Assembly (NCBI RefSeq): GCF_902498185.1
Contig: NZ_CABVIX010000008.1
Location: 62,001 to 126,000 of the forward strand
Direction of reading: 5' to 3'
From: Pseudomonas fluorescens
Lineage (GTDB): Bacteria > Pseudomonadota > Gammaproteobacteria > Pseudomonadales > Pseudomonadaceae
Length of the DNA stretch: 64,000 nt
In this document: piece by piece, positions 37,463 through 47,103 of the stretch
Position numbering within the stretch: the stretch's first letter is position 1
Layout: every line of letters begins with the position of its first letter
Position numbers and translations under genes: made by a program
Notes under the pieces: generated by a model
The model's database searches: none
What the model was told of the DNA's origin: nothing
Seen by the model: the letters and a program-made list of their open reading frames with translations, nothing else

Positions 37463-38392
37463 CTATTTCTTGTCGTACAGCTTGGGCTCACCGGGCGGGC
37501 GTGACTTGAACCGGCGGTGCGCCCACAGATACTGCTCGGGACACTCCCTCAACACACTTTCGACCCACTGGTTGATCCGCAGGCAATCCGCCTCCTCGCT
37601 CTCCCCGGGGAAATCCACCAGCGGCGGATGAACCACCAGCCGATACCCACTGCCGTCCTCCAGCCGACGCTGGGTGAACGGAATCACCTGCGCACGCCCC
37701 AGGCGGGCGAACTTGGTGGTGGCGGTGACCGTGGCGGCCGGAATGCCGAACAACGGCACGAACACACTCTGCTTGGCGCCGTAGTCCTGATCAGGCGCGT
37801 ACCAGATGGCGCGGCCGTTGCGCAACAGCTTGAGCATGCCGCGCACGTCTTCGCGCTCCACGGCCAGCGAGTCAAGGTTATGGCGCTCGCGGCCACTTCG
37901 CTGGATGAAGTCGAACAGCGGGTTGCCGTGCTCGCGGTACATGCCGTCGATGGTATGCCGCTGGCCAAGCAGCGCGGCGCCGATCTCCAGCGTGGTGAAG
38001 TGCACGGCCATGAGGATGGCGCCCTGTCCTTGCCGCTGTGCGGCTTGCAGGTGCTCGATGCCTTCGATATGTGCAAGCTTCGCCAGCCTGGCCTGGGGCC
38101 ACCACCAGCTCATGGCCATTTCGAAGAAGGCGATCCCGGTGGAGGCAAAGTTTTCCTTCAGCAGACGCTGCCGTTCGTCGTACGACAATTCGGGGAAACA
38201 CAGTTCCAGGTTGCGTGCGGCGACCCGGCGACGTTCGCCAGCCACCCGGAACATCAGGGCACCGAGCGCCCGGCCCAGGCCGAGCAAGGCCTTGTAGGGC
38301 AGCTGGACCAGCAGCCACAGCAGGCCCAGGCCAAGCCACAGGCCCCAGAAACGTGGGTGCAGGAAAGAGGGACTAAAACGCGGGCGATCCAT
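37463..38392 (-). CDS. lpxL: LpxL-type lipid A lauroyl acyltransferase
   Basis: A 309-residue HtrB/LpxL-family acyltransferase with one N-terminal membrane helix (LGLGLLWLLVQLPYKALLGLG region). The catalytic HX4(D/E) motif is AVHFTTLEIG, with further family parts YREHGNPLFD, RGMLKLLRNG and WYAPDQDYG. It adds a secondary acyl chain to lipid A precursors in the inner membrane. The ATG at 38392 (MDRPRF) matches the usual N-terminus; frame upstream runs into the divergent minC promoter region. P. aeruginosa has the same gene divergent from minC. Confidence 0.9.
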   Translation of the reverse strand: MDRPRFSPSFLHPRFWGLWLGLGLLWLLVQLPYKALLGLGRALGALMFRVAGERRRVAARNLELCFPELSYDERQRLLKENFASTGIAFFEMAMSWWWPQARLAKLAHIEGIEHLQAAQRQGQGAILMAVHFTTLEIGAALLGQRHTIDGMYREHGNPLFDFIQRSGRERHNLDSLAVEREDVRGMLKLLRNGRAIWYAPDQDYGAKQSVFVPLFGIPAATVTATTKFARLGRAQVIPFTQRRLEDGSGYRLVVHPPLVDFPGESEEADCLRINQWVESVLRECPEQYLWAHRRFKSRPPGEPKLYDKK

Positions 38393-38503
38393 TGAAGCTT
38401 CCACAAAGACATGGGCCGGGCATTCTACAACGGTTCGCTCCGGCTTGCGGCTAACCGGGGTTATCGTTATAACCTTGGGCACTTTTATCGTTACAAGCCG
38501 TCT

Positions 38504-39265
38504 ATGCAGACCATGAGCCTCAACCAGACACCTGACACCGTACCCGTGTTCCAGCTCAAGGGCAGCATGCTTGCCATTACTGTGCTGGAACTGGCCCAGA
38601 ACGACCTCGACGCCCTCGACCGGCAACTGGCGGCGAAGGTGGCGCAGGCCCCCAATTTCTTCAGCAATACCCCGCTGGTGCTGGCCCTGGACAAGCTGCC
38701 GATGGGCAGCGGGGCCATCGACCTGCCGGGCCTCATGCGCATTTGCCGCCACCATGGCCTGCGCACGCTGGCGATCCGTGCCAGCCGAATAGAGGACATC
38801 GCGGCCGCCATTGCCATCGACATGCCGGTGCTGCCGCCTTCCGGCGCGCGCGAGCGCGCGCTTGAGCCCGAGCCGGAGCTCAGGAAGCCTGAACCGGCCC
38901 CGCCGCCGCCGCCCGCGCCGGCAGAACCTGAAATCAAACCGACCCGCATCATCACTTCGCCGGTACGCGGCGGCCAGCAGATCTATGCTCAAGGTGGGGA
39001 TCTGGTAGTCGTGTCGTCGGTCAGCCCAGGTGCGGAACTTCTCGCCGATGGCAACATCCATGTGTACGGCGCGATGCGCGGCCGTGCCCTTGCGGGTATC
39101 AAGGGCAATACCAGAGCGCGGATCTTCTGCCAGCAGATGACCGCAGAAATGCTCTCGATCGCTGGTCAGTACAAGGTGTCCGAGGACCTTCGCCGCGACC
39201 CGCTGTGGGGCGCCGGAGTGCAGGTCAGCCTGGCCGGTGACGTGTTGAACATCACCCGTCTTTAA
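38504..39265 (+). CDS. minC: Septum site-determining protein MinC
   Basis: A 253-residue cell-division inhibitor. The N-terminal domain (about 1-120, [15 protein letters not shown]) blocks FtsZ filaments; a proline-rich linker ([14 protein letters not shown]) joins the C-terminal beta-helix, where [16 protein letters not shown] and [10 protein letters not shown] bind MinD. The start MQTMSLN is chosen by family likeness; MSLNQT nine bases later is equally possible and neither has a good ribosome site. First gene of minCDE. Confidence 0.92.
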   Translation: MQTMSLNQTPDTVPVFQLKGSMLAITVLELAQNDLDALDRQLAAKVAQAPNFFSNTPLVLALDKLPMGSGAIDLPGLMRICRHHGLRTLAIRASRIEDIAAAIAIDMPVLPPSGARERALEPEPELRKPEPAPPPPPAPAEPEIKPTRIITSPVRGGQQIYAQGGDLVVVSSVSPGAELLADGNIHVYGAMRGRALAGIKGNTRARIFCQQMTAEMLSIAGQYKVSEDLRRDPLWGAGVQVSLAGDVLNITRL

Positions 39266-39363
39266 CGGATACTTGCCGCCATTTTCAGCGCAACTTATTT
39301 CCATGTTGCCGTTTTTTGCATTTTTCAGGGACTCGACGTCCTTTTCTTTAGGGGTGAAACACC

Positions 39364-40176
39364 TTGGCCAAGATTCTCGTGGTTACATCCGGCAAGGGTG
39401 GTGTGGGCAAGACCACCACCAGCGCCGCTATTGGTACCGGCCTCGCGCTGCGCGGCCACAAGACTGTCATCGTCGACTTCGACGTCGGCCTGCGTAACCT
39501 CGACCTGATCATGGGCTGCGAACGCCGCGTGGTGTACGACTTCGTCAACGTGGTCAACGGCGAAGCCAACCTGCAGCAGGCCCTGATCAAGGACAAGCGC
39601 CTCGAGAACCTGTATGTGCTGGCCGCCAGCCAGACCCGTGACAAGGACGCACTGACCCAGGAAGGCGTCGAAAAAGTCCTGATGGAGCTCAAGGCGCAGT
39701 TCGAGTACGTGGTCTGCGATTCGCCGGCCGGTATCGAAAAAGGCGCTCACCTGGCGATGTACTTCGCCGACGAAGCCATTGTCGTGACCAACCCTGAAGT
39801 GTCCTCGGTACGTGACTCGGACCGCATGCTCGGCCTGTTGGCGAGCAAGTCGCGCCGCGCCGAGCGCAATGAAGACCCGATCAAGGAACACCTGCTGATC
39901 ACCCGCTATCACCCAGAGCGCGTGAGCCAGGGCGAGATGCTGGGCGTCGAGGACGTCAAGGAAATCCTCTCGGTTGCGCTGCTGGGGGTGATTCCCGAGT
40001 CGCAGGCAGTGCTCAAGGCATCGAACCAGGGCGTGCCGGTGATCCTTGACGACCAGAGCGATGCTGGCCAGGCATACAGCGACACTGTCGACCGCCTTCT
40101 GGGCAAAAACGTGGAACACCGGTTCCTTGATGTGAAGAAGAAGGGATTCTTCGAGCGCCTGTTTGGAGGCAACTAA
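39364..40176 (+). CDS. minD: Septum site-determining protein MinD
   Basis: A 270-residue deviant Walker A ATPase. SGKGGVGKTTT carries the signature lysine, and the C-terminal amphipathic membrane-targeting helix is KKKGFFERLFGG. MinD cycles on the membrane with MinE and recruits MinC away from midcell. The start codon is TTG at 39364, preceded by AGGGGTG; no ATG gives the conserved MAKILVV N-terminus. Confidence 0.95.
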   Translation: MAKILVVTSGKGGVGKTTTSAAIGTGLALRGHKTVIVDFDVGLRNLDLIMGCERRVVYDFVNVVNGEANLQQALIKDKRLENLYVLAASQTRDKDALTQEGVEKVLMELKAQFEYVVCDSPAGIEKGAHLAMYFADEAIVVTNPEVSSVRDSDRMLGLLASKSRRAERNEDPIKEHLLITRYHPERVSQGEMLGVEDVKEILSVALLGVIPESQAVLKASNQGVPVILDDQSDAGQAYSDTVDRLLGKNVEHRFLDVKKKGFFERLFGGN

Positions 40177-40179
40177 CCC

Positions 40180-40434
40180 ATGAACCTTTTTGACTTCTTT
40201 CGTGCCAGCAAAAAAGTAAGCACCGCTTCGGTCGCGAAAGAGCGTCTACAGATCATCGTGGCGCACGAGCGCGGTCAGCGCAGTACTCCGGACTACCTGC
40301 CAGCCCTGCAGAAGGAACTGGTGGAGGTGATCCGCAAGTACGTCAACATCGGCTCCGATGATGTGCAGGTCGCTCTGGAAAACCAGGGCAGCTGCTCGAT
40401 CCTGGAACTCAACATCACCCTGCCCGATCGCTGA
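40180..40434 (+). CDS. minE: Cell division topological specificity factor MinE
   Basis: An 84-residue MinE with the N-terminal membrane helix (MNLFDFF), the MinD-contact helix region ([14 protein letters not shown]) and the C-terminal dimerisation domain. Starts three bases after minD. Confidence 0.95.
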   Translation: MNLFDFFRASKKVSTASVAKERLQIIVAHERGQRSTPDYLPALQKELVEVIRKYVNIGSDDVQVALENQGSCSILELNITLPDR

Positions 40435-40456
40435 TCGGCGTTCTGGGTAATCCGCC

Positions 40457-40506
40457 ACGGCGACGGCCGGGCCGGCAAGCATCTTGCCGGATCCGCCCGT
40501 CGCCGT
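40457..40506. terminator. Two-tier hairpin after minE
   Basis: An outer 10-bp stem (40457-40466 with 40497-40506, ACGGCGACGG) encloses an inner perfect 8-bp stem (CCGGCAAG-CAT-CTTGCCGG, 40472-40490). It begins 22 bases after minE and ends 22 bases before rluA. There is no T tract, so it may be a REP-like unit serving as mRNA 3' barrier. Confidence 0.6.
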
Positions 40507-40528
40507 TGGTGTTTGCAGAGAACTCGCA

Positions 40529-41164
40529 ATGCCGCTGTCCAATATCCACATCCTTCATGAAGACGCCGCCGTCCTGGTGATCAACAAGCCTACCCTGCTG
40601 CTCTCGGTGCCTGGCCGCGCCGACGACAACAAGGACTGCCTGATCACCCGCCTGCAAGAGAACGGCTACCCCGAGGCCCTGATCGTCCACCGGCTGGATT
40701 GGGAGACCTCGGGGATCATCCTCCTGGCCCGTGACGCCGATAGTCATCGCGAGCTGTCCCGACAGTTTCACGACCGCGAGACCGAAAAGGCCTACACCGC
40801 TTTGTGCTGGGGCCAACCGACGCTGGACAGCGGCAGCATCGACCTGCCCCTGCGCTACGACCCGCCGACCAAGCCGCGGCATGTGGTGGACCACGAGCAG
40901 GGCAAGCATGCACTGACCTTCTGGCGCATTCTGGAACGGTGTGGTGACTATTGCCGCGTCGAGCTGACCCCGATTACCGGGCGTTCGCACCAGTTGCGCG
41001 TGCACATGCTGTCGATCGGCCATCCACTGCTGGGTGACCGGTTGTACGCCAATCCCGAGGCCCTGGCGGCGCATGAACGGCTGTGCCTGCACGCGAGCAT
41101 GTTGAGCTTCACCCATCCGGTTTCCGGTGAGCGGTTGAAGTTCGAGTGTCCCGTACCTTTCTAA
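40529..41164 (+). CDS. rluA: RluA-family pseudouridine synthase
   Basis: A 211-residue stand-alone pseudouridine synthase without an S4 domain. The catalytic aspartate is in HRLDWETSG, with the RluA-type tail TGRSHQLRVHM and GDRLYA. RluA modifies U746 of 23S rRNA and U32 of some tRNAs. Assignment to RluA rather than RluC/D comes from size, lack of S4, and position between minE and apeB as in P. aeruginosa. ATG 40529 (MPLSNIHIL). Confidence 0.87.
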   Translation: MPLSNIHILHEDAAVLVINKPTLLLSVPGRADDNKDCLITRLQENGYPEALIVHRLDWETSGIILLARDADSHRELSRQFHDRETEKAYTALCWGQPTLDSGSIDLPLRYDPPTKPRHVVDHEQGKHALTFWRILERCGDYCRVELTPITGRSHQLRVHMLSIGHPLLGDRLYANPEALAAHERLCLHASMLSFTHPVSGERLKFECPVPF

Positions 41165-41280
41165 GCTGCAAGCTTCAAGCTGCACGCTGCAAGAAAAAGC
41201 CAGAGCTGATCGCGTTGCTCCTTGCCACGTTGGCCGCTCTTGCTTGAAGCTTGCAGCTTGAAGCTTGTAGCTGCGAGCTG
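41164..41280. repeat. Imperfect inverted repeat of AGCTGCAAGCTTCAAGC units between rluA and apeB
   Basis: Starting at the rluA stop codon, AGCTGCAAGCTTCAAGCTGC (41164-41183) faces its near reverse complement at 41249-41272, about 65 bases away. Each arm is made of short GCTTGAAGC/GCAAGC subrepeats. Such GCTTGAAGCTTGCAGCTTG runs are frequent between Pseudomonas genes; origin unknown. Confidence 0.75.
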
Positions 41281-41304
41281 ACGCTCGCCCTGTTGGAGTG
41301 TTTT

Positions 41305-42594
41305 ATGCGCGATGCCCTCAACCAAGGCCTGATCGATTTTCTCAAGTCTTCCCCCACCCCCTTCCACGCCACCGCCAGTTTGGCCATCCGCCTCGAGGCT
41401 GCCGGTTACCAGCGCCTGGACGAGCGCGATAGCTGGGCGACCGTGCCCGGTGGTCGCTATTACCTGACCCGCAACGACTCCTCGATCATCGCCATCAAGC
41501 TGGGCCGGCATTCGCCGCTGATGGGCGGGATTCGCCTGGTCGGCGCCCACACCGACAGCCCGTGCCTGCGCGTCAAGCCGCAGCCTGAGCTGCAGCGCCT
41601 GGGCTTTTTGCAACTGGGCGTCGAAGTCTACGGCGGCGCCCTGCTGGCACCCTGGTTCGACCGCGATCTGTCGCTGGCCGGGCGGGTTACCTTCCGCCGT
41701 GACGGCAAGGTCGAGAGTCAGCTGGTCGACTTCAAGCTGCCCATCGCCATCATTCCCAACCTGGCCATCCACCTCAACCGCACCGCCAATGAAGGCTGGA
41801 TGATCAACCCGCAGAACGAGTTGCCGCCAATCCTGGCCCAGGTAGCCGGTGACGAGCGGGTCGACTTCCGCGCCCTGCTCACCGAGCAGCTGGCACGCGA
41901 GCATCAGCTCAACGCTGACGTCGTGCTCGACTACGAGCTGAGTTTCTATGACACCCAGGCCGCCGCGTTGATCGGCCTCAACGGCGACTTCATCGCAGGC
42001 GCCCGACTGGACAACCTGCTCTCCTGCTTCGCCGGCCTGCAAGCGTTGCTGGCGGCGGACAGCGATGAAACCTGCGTGTTCGTCGCTACCGACCACGAGG
42101 AAGTGGGCTCCTGCTCGGCCTGCGGCGCCGACGGCCCGATGCTGGAGCAGACCCTGCGGCGCCTGCTGCCAGATGGCGATGATTTCGTTCGGACCATTCA
42201 GCGGTCCTTGCTGGTGTCGGCTGACAACGCCCACGGCGTGCATCCCAACTACGCTGACAAGCATGACGGCAACCACGGGCCCAAGCTCAACGCCGGGCCG
42301 GTGATCAAGGTCAACAACAACCAGCGTTACGCCACCAACAGCGAGACCGCTGGCTTCTTCCGGCACTTGTGCATGGCCGAGGAAGTCCCGGTACAGAGCT
42401 TCGTGGTGCGCAGCGACATGGGTTGCGGCTCGACGATCGGGCCAATCATGGCCGGGCATCTAGGTGTGCGGACGGTGGATATCGGCTTGCCGACCTTCGC
42501 GATGCATTCGATCCGCGAGCTGTGCGGGAGCCAGGACCTGGCGCATCTGGTGAAGGTGTTGACGGCGTTCTACCGCAGCCGGGACCTGCCCTAG
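41305..42594 (+). CDS. apeB: M18 family aminopeptidase ApeB
   Basis: A 429-residue M18 aspartyl-type aminopeptidase. Zinc ligands and catalytic residues are recognisable in [43 protein letters not shown] and TFAMHSIRE. It removes N-terminal acidic or neutral residues from peptides in the cytoplasm as a large oligomer. ATG 41305 follows GGAGTG; earlier frame overlaps the repeat and is not coding. Confidence 0.93.
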   Translation: MRDALNQGLIDFLKSSPTPFHATASLAIRLEAAGYQRLDERDSWATVPGGRYYLTRNDSSIIAIKLGRHSPLMGGIRLVGAHTDSPCLRVKPQPELQRLGFLQLGVEVYGGALLAPWFDRDLSLAGRVTFRRDGKVESQLVDFKLPIAIIPNLAIHLNRTANEGWMINPQNELPPILAQVAGDERVDFRALLTEQLAREHQLNADVVLDYELSFYDTQAAALIGLNGDFIAGARLDNLLSCFAGLQALLAADSDETCVFVATDHEEVGSCSACGADGPMLEQTLRRLLPDGDDFVRTIQRSLLVSADNAHGVHPNYADKHDGNHGPKLNAGPVIKVNNNQRYATNSETAGFFRHLCMAEEVPVQSFVVRSDMGCGSTIGPIMAGHLGVRTVDIGLPTFAMHSIRELCGSQDLAHLVKVLTAFYRSRDLP

Positions 42595-42715
42595 GCGCGA
42601 AGGTCGAGGGGCTCCCACGGAGCCCCCATGCCACCACTGATCTCCATCAACCCATCCCCTCCCGATCAGGCCTATCCTTGTTGTAGAGCGTCCCGCCTGC
42701 ACGAGGATCCCGCCC

Positions 42716-42880
42716 ATGTCCGCCTTCCAGTCGATGTTCCTCCCGGTGATCGCAGGGCTGTTCCTGCTGACCGTTGGCTTCAGCCTGCGCGAGCGCAATG
42801 CCGGCGTGCTGATGATGTGGATCGGCACCATGGGCATGCTTGGCCTGATGTGCTGGAAGATCCTCGAGAAACTGGCCTGA
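42716..42880 (+). CDS. Small two-helix membrane protein, 54 residues
   Basis: ATG at 42716 and TGA at 42878 bound a 54-residue frame. Two hydrophobic helices (FLPVIAGLFLLTVGFSL and GVLMMWIGTMGMLGLMCW) flank the turn REREN-like REERNA region RERNAG. GAGGATCC lies upstream. It sits between apeB and the MscS-type channel in the same direction, 50 bases before the latter. Hypothetical; methionine-rich second helix. Real-gene status rests on helix pattern and ribosome site. Confidence 0.65.
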   Translation: MSAFQSMFLPVIAGLFLLTVGFSLRERNAGVLMMWIGTMGMLGLMCWKILEKLA

Positions 42881-42929
42881 AAAATCCTCTACACTCGGGC
42901 ATTCGTTCGACCCTGAGGTAGTTTTCCCG

Positions 42930-45086
42930 GTGCCTGCTCTCCTGCGTAGCCTGACCCTGCTGTTCCTGTTTCTGTTCATCGCTCCTGTCCACGCCGCGGG
43001 CATTCCCGGTCTGCTCGGTTCGAGCCCCCCTGCCCAGACCGAGTCCACCGAGCCGCTGGGCAAGTCCCTCGATGAAGTGATCAAGACCCTGGAGAACGAC
43101 CAGCAACGCAGCAAGCTGCTGGACGACCTGAAAAAGCTCCGCGACAGCGCCCGCCAGGCCCAACCCGCGCAGGAGCAGGGCGTACTGGGCTTGATTGGCG
43201 GGACCCTGCACGATCTCGAAAAGCAGTTCAGCGGCGACGCGAGCCCGTTCCGGCGCTGGTCGCTGGAAATGCAGCAGGCCCAGGCCGAGCTTTCCGACCT
43301 GGTAGTGCCAGTGCATCAATGGCCGGCGATTCTATTTGGCTTTGCCGCGATCATCGCCGTCTGGAGCCTGCTGGCCTACGCCTTCAACTGGATCGGCCAC
43401 CGCGTGCGCGTGCGCTTCGGCCTGACCGAGGAGCTGCCCCAGCATCCGCGCCCCTGGGACCTGGTGCGTTTCGCCCTGCGCAAGCTTGGCCCCTGGCTGG
43501 TGGCACTGGTGTTCACCGTCTACCTGAGCTTTGCCCTGCCCTCTTCCCTGGGCAAGTCGATGGCAATGGTGCTTGCGTATGCGCTGGTAGTGGGCACGTG
43601 TTTCTCGGCGATCTGCGTAATCGCCTTTTCATTGCTCGATGGTCCGCACCGGCACCGGGCCTTGTACATCCTGCGTCACCAGGCTTTTCGCCCGTTGTGG
43701 TTCATCGGCAGTTTCGCCGCCTTCGGCGAGGCGATGAACGACCCACGCCTGACCACGGCCCTGGGCACGCACCTGGCCCATGGCCTGGCGACCCTGGCCA
43801 ACGTGCTGGCGGCGCTGTCCACCGCGCTGTTCATCCTGCGCTTCCGCCGGCCGATCGGCCACCTGATCCGCAACCAGCCGCTGGCGCGGCGTCTCAACCG
43901 GCGGGCGCTGAACGATACGCTGTCGATCCTGGGCAGCTTCTGGTACCTGCCGGCGATGGTGCTGGTGGGCATCTCGCTGTTCGCCACCTTTGTGTCCGCG
44001 GGCGATACCAGCACGGCACTGCGCCAGTCGCTGATGTGCACGGTGCTGGTGGTGATCTGCATGGTGCTCAACGGGCTGGTCCGCCGGCATGCGCTCAAGC
44101 CGCGCAGCAACCGGCGCCAGGCGGTGTATGCCGAACGCCTGCGCAACTTTGCCTACACCCTGGTGCACCTGCTCATCTGGCTGGTGTTCATCGAGCTGGG
44201 CCTGCGTGTGTGGGGCTTGTCGCTGATCAGCTTCGCCGAGGGCGACGGGCATGATATCAGCCTGCGCGTGCTTGGCCTCATCGGCACGCTGATCGCCGCC
44301 TGGCTGGTGTGGATCCTGGCCGACACCGCTGTGCACCATGCCTTGGTCGGCTCGCGCAGGGGTCTTGCCAATGCCCGGGCGCAGACCATGATGCCGTTGA
44401 TCCGCAACGTCATGTTCGTGGCCATCTTCATCATCGCGGTGATCGTCGCCCTGGCCAACATGGGCATGAACGTCACCCCGTTGCTGGCCGGTGCCGGTGT
44501 CATCGGCCTGGCGATCGGTTTCGGCGCCCAGTCGCTGGTGGCCGACCTCATCACGGGCCTGTTCATCATCATCGAAGACTCGCTGGCCATCGACGACTAC
44601 GTCGACGTCGGCGGCCACCTGGGCACGGTCGAGGGCCTGACCATCCGCACCGTGCGCCTGCGCGACATCGACGGCATCGTGCATACCATCCCGTTCAGCG
44701 AGATCAAGAGCATCAAGAACTATTCGCGCGAGTTCGGCTACGCGATCTTCCGCATTGCCATTCCACACAGCATGAACATCGACCAGGCCATCGGCCTGAT
44801 CCGCGAAGTCGGCCAGAAACTGCGCAACGACCCGCTGATGCGCCGCAATATCTGGTCGCCGCTGGAGCTCCAAGGGGTGGAAAGTTTCGAATCCGGCTCC
44901 GCTATTCTGCGTGCCCGGTTCAAGACCGCACCCATCAAGCAGTGGGAAGTATCGCGCGCGTTCAACCTGGCCTTGAAGCGGCAGCTGGACGAGGCCGGGC
45001 TGGATCTGGCGACGCCGCGGCTATCGGTGCAAGTGATCACCGCAGGGGGAGAAACGACGCCAGCCAATGGCACTTCCGCCACTTGA
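42930..45086 (+). CDS. MscS-family mechanosensitive channel, large form
   Basis: A 718-residue protein with a signal peptide (APVHAAGIPG), a periplasmic region with a short coiled coil, then about ten membrane helices. The MscS core is in the last third: pore-lining helix with AGAGVIGLAIGFGAQSLV, then the beta domain with IDDYVDVGGHLGTVEGL and IPFSEIKSIKNYSRE. Such long forms resemble YbiO. It would release solutes on hypo-osmotic shock, balancing osmolyte systems such as NAGGN in this window. Start is GTG with GAGGT upstream. Confidence 0.88.
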   Translation: MPALLRSLTLLFLFLFIAPVHAAGIPGLLGSSPPAQTESTEPLGKSLDEVIKTLENDQQRSKLLDDLKKLRDSARQAQPAQEQGVLGLIGGTLHDLEKQFSGDASPFRRWSLEMQQAQAELSDLVVPVHQWPAILFGFAAIIAVWSLLAYAFNWIGHRVRVRFGLTEELPQHPRPWDLVRFALRKLGPWLVALVFTVYLSFALPSSLGKSMAMVLAYALVVGTCFSAICVIAFSLLDGPHRHRALYILRHQAFRPLWFIGSFAAFGEAMNDPRLTTALGTHLAHGLATLANVLAALSTALFILRFRRPIGHLIRNQPLARRLNRRALNDTLSILGSFWYLPAMVLVGISLFATFVSAGDTSTALRQSLMCTVLVVICMVLNGLVRRHALKPRSNRRQAVYAERLRNFAYTLVHLLIWLVFIELGLRVWGLSLISFAEGDGHDISLRVLGLIGTLIAAWLVWILADTAVHHALVGSRRGLANARAQTMMPLIRNVMFVAIFIIAVIVALANMGMNVTPLLAGAGVIGLAIGFGAQSLVADLITGLFIIIEDSLAIDDYVDVGGHLGTVEGLTIRTVRLRDIDGIVHTIPFSEIKSIKNYSREFGYAIFRIAIPHSMNIDQAIGLIREVGQKLRNDPLMRRNIWSPLELQGVESFESGSAILRARFKTAPIKQWEVSRAFNLALKRQLDEAGLDLATPRLSVQVITAGGETTPANGTSAT

Positions 45087-45203
45087 CACCTACCGTTGCA
45101 GTTGCCGTGCCGGATGGGTCAAGGCCTTGTGTATCAGCGACTTGAAGATGGTCTACGCTGTCGACTGACATTGACTGCAAGGCACCCCCCAAAGGAGCTT
45201 CGG

Positions 45204-46268
45204 ATGAAAAAGTTCTTCATGGCGTCACTGCTTGGTTCGGCCATTGCCCTGAGCACCTCGGTCATGGCCGCCGACACCGGCCTCAAGGCCCTGGAAGACG
45301 CCGCCCGCAAGGAAGGCGTGGTCAATAGCGTGGGCATGCCCGATGCCTGGGCGAACTGGAAAGGCACCTGGGCGGATCTGGCCAGCAAGTACGGCCTCAA
45401 GCACAGCGACACCGACATGAGCTCGGCGCAGGAGGTCGCCAAGTTCGACGCCGAGAAGGAAAACGCCAGCGCCGACATCGGTGACGTCGGCGCCGCCTTC
45501 GGCCCCATCGCGGTTGCCAAGGGCGTGACCCAGCCGTACAAGCCGACCACCTGGGACCAGGTCCCGGACTGGGCCAAGGACCAGGAGGGTCACTGGGCCC
45601 TGGCCTACACCGGCACCATTGCGTTCATCATCAACAAGCAGCTGGTCAAGGAAGGCGAGCGTCCGAAAACCTGGCACGACCTCGAAAAGGGCAAGTACAA
45701 GGTCGCCATCGGTGACGTCGGCACGGCGGCCCAGGCAGCCAACGGTGTGCTGGCCGCGGCCATCGCCTACAAAGGTGACGAGAAGAACATCGAGCCAGGA
45801 CTGCAACTGTTCACCAAGCTGGCCCAGCAGAAGCGCCTCTCGCTGGCCAACCCGACCATCCAGACCCTGGAAAAGGGCGAGGTGGAAGTCGGCGTGGTGT
45901 GGGACTTCAACGGCCTGAGCTATCGTGAACAGATCGATCCAGAGCGCTTCGAGGTGCTGATACCGTCCGACGGCTCGGTGATTTCCGGCTACACCACCAT
46001 CATCAACAAGTACGCCAGGAACCCGAACGCGGCCAAGTTGACCCGCGAGTACATCTTCAGCGATGCCGGGCAGACCAACCTGGCCATCGGGCATGCCCGG
46101 CCGATCCGCGCGCAGAATCTCAAGCTACCAGCCGATGTACAGGCCAAGCTCCTGCCGAACGAACAATATGGCGCTGCCCAGCCAATCGAGGATGCAGCTG
46201 CATGGGAAGCAACCTCCAAGGCCCTTCCACAGAAGTGGCAGGAGCAGGTAATCATCGAGATGGAGTGA
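45204..46268 (+). CDS. ABC importer substrate-binding protein of unknown ligand
   Basis: A 354-residue periplasmic binding protein of the iron/polyamine/phosphonate type (cluster D-like fold), with signal peptide (STSVMAADT). AAAGGAG precedes ATG 45204. It heads a six-gene operon: binding protein, alkaline-phosphatase-superfamily enzyme, two permeases, ATPase and HAD hydrolase. The presence of two phosphohydrolases suggests a phosphate-ester ligand, but this is inference. No tyrosine cluster typical for ferric binding stands out. Confidence 0.82.
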   Translation: MKKFFMASLLGSAIALSTSVMAADTGLKALEDAARKEGVVNSVGMPDAWANWKGTWADLASKYGLKHSDTDMSSAQEVAKFDAEKENASADIGDVGAAFGPIAVAKGVTQPYKPTTWDQVPDWAKDQEGHWALAYTGTIAFIINKQLVKEGERPKTWHDLEKGKYKVAIGDVGTAAQAANGVLAAAIAYKGDEKNIEPGLQLFTKLAQQKRLSLANPTIQTLEKGEVEVGVVWDFNGLSYREQIDPERFEVLIPSDGSVISGYTTIINKYARNPNAAKLTREYIFSDAGQTNLAIGHARPIRAQNLKLPADVQAKLLPNEQYGAAQPIEDAAAWEATSKALPQKWQEQVIIEME

Positions 46269-46296
46269 GGTAAATCAAGCAATTGGAGCCTTCCAC

Positions 46297-47103
46297 ATGA
46301 ACCACAACGTAATCCTGGTCCTGCTGGACGGCCTCAACCATCAGGTGGCCCATCACGCCATGGGCCACCTGCATGCCTATGTCGAAGCCGATCGGGCGGC
46401 GCTGTACCGCCTTGAATGCGAGCTGCCCGCCTTGTCACGGCCGCTCTACGAATGCATCCTCACCGGTGTCGCGCCGATCGACAGCGGCATCGTGCACAAC
46501 AACATCAACCGCCTGTCCAGCCAGCGCAGCGTTTTCCACTATGCGCGCGAGGCCGGACTGGGCACTGCAGCGGCGGCCTATCACTGGATCAGCGAGCTCT
46601 ACAACCGCTCTCCCTTCGACCCGCTGCGCGACCGTCACACCCATGCGCCAAAACTGCCGATCCAGCACGGCCTGTTCTATTACGCCGACCACTATCCCGA
46701 CTCGCACCTGCTGGCAGACGCCGAGTACCTGCGCCGGCGCCATGCGCCCAACTTCCTGCTGGTGCACCCGATGAACATCGACGACGCCGGCCATCGTCAT
46801 GGCCTGGACAGCAGCCAGTACCGCAACAGCGCCCGCAACGCCGACATCCTGCTGGCCAACTACCTGCCGCGCTGGCTGGAAGAGGGCTACCAGGTGCTGG
46901 TCACCGCCGACCACGGCATGAACAACGACCGTTCGCACAATGGCCTGCTGGCGGAGGAACGCGAAGTGCCGCTGTTCGTGTTCGGCGAGGCGTTCAGCCT
47001 GGACCCCAACGTAAAGCCTCTGCAGACCGAGCTGTGCGGCACTGTCTGCGAGCTGCTCGGGGTCGCCCATGACAAGCCCGTGTGCCGGGAGCTGCTCGCG
47101 TGA
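46297..47103 (+). CDS. Alkaline phosphatase superfamily hydrolase, cytoplasmic
   Basis: A 268-residue protein of the nucleotide pyrophosphatase/phosphodiesterase-like branch. Metal and nucleophile candidates: D11 in LLDGL, S47 in PALSRP, D162/D163 and H166 in NIDDAGHRH, D205-H206 in TADHGM and H214 in RSHNG. No signal peptide, so it should act in the cytoplasm on a substrate after import. It lies inside an ABC importer operon, and the permease gene overlaps its stop by four bases. Reaction unknown; phosphodiesterase or phosphonate-ester hydrolase are the best guesses. Confidence 0.78.
   Translation: MNHNVILVLLDGLNHQVAHHAMGHLHAYVEADRAALYRLECELPALSRPLYECILTGVAPIDSGIVHNNINRLSSQRSVFHYAREAGLGTAAAAYHWISELYNRSPFDPLRDRHTHAPKLPIQHGLFYYADHYPDSHLLADAEYLRRRHAPNFLLVHPMNIDDAGHRHGLDSSQYRNSARNADILLANYLPRWLEEGYQVLVTADHGMNNDRSHNGLLAEEREVPLFVFGEAFSLDPNVKPLQTELCGTVCELLGVAHDKPVCRELLA

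Noticed and set aside
38393..39304. Upstream extension of the lpxL frame across minC on the opposite strand
   Set aside because: The conserved LpxL N-terminus begins at 38392; the extension is antisense to minC.
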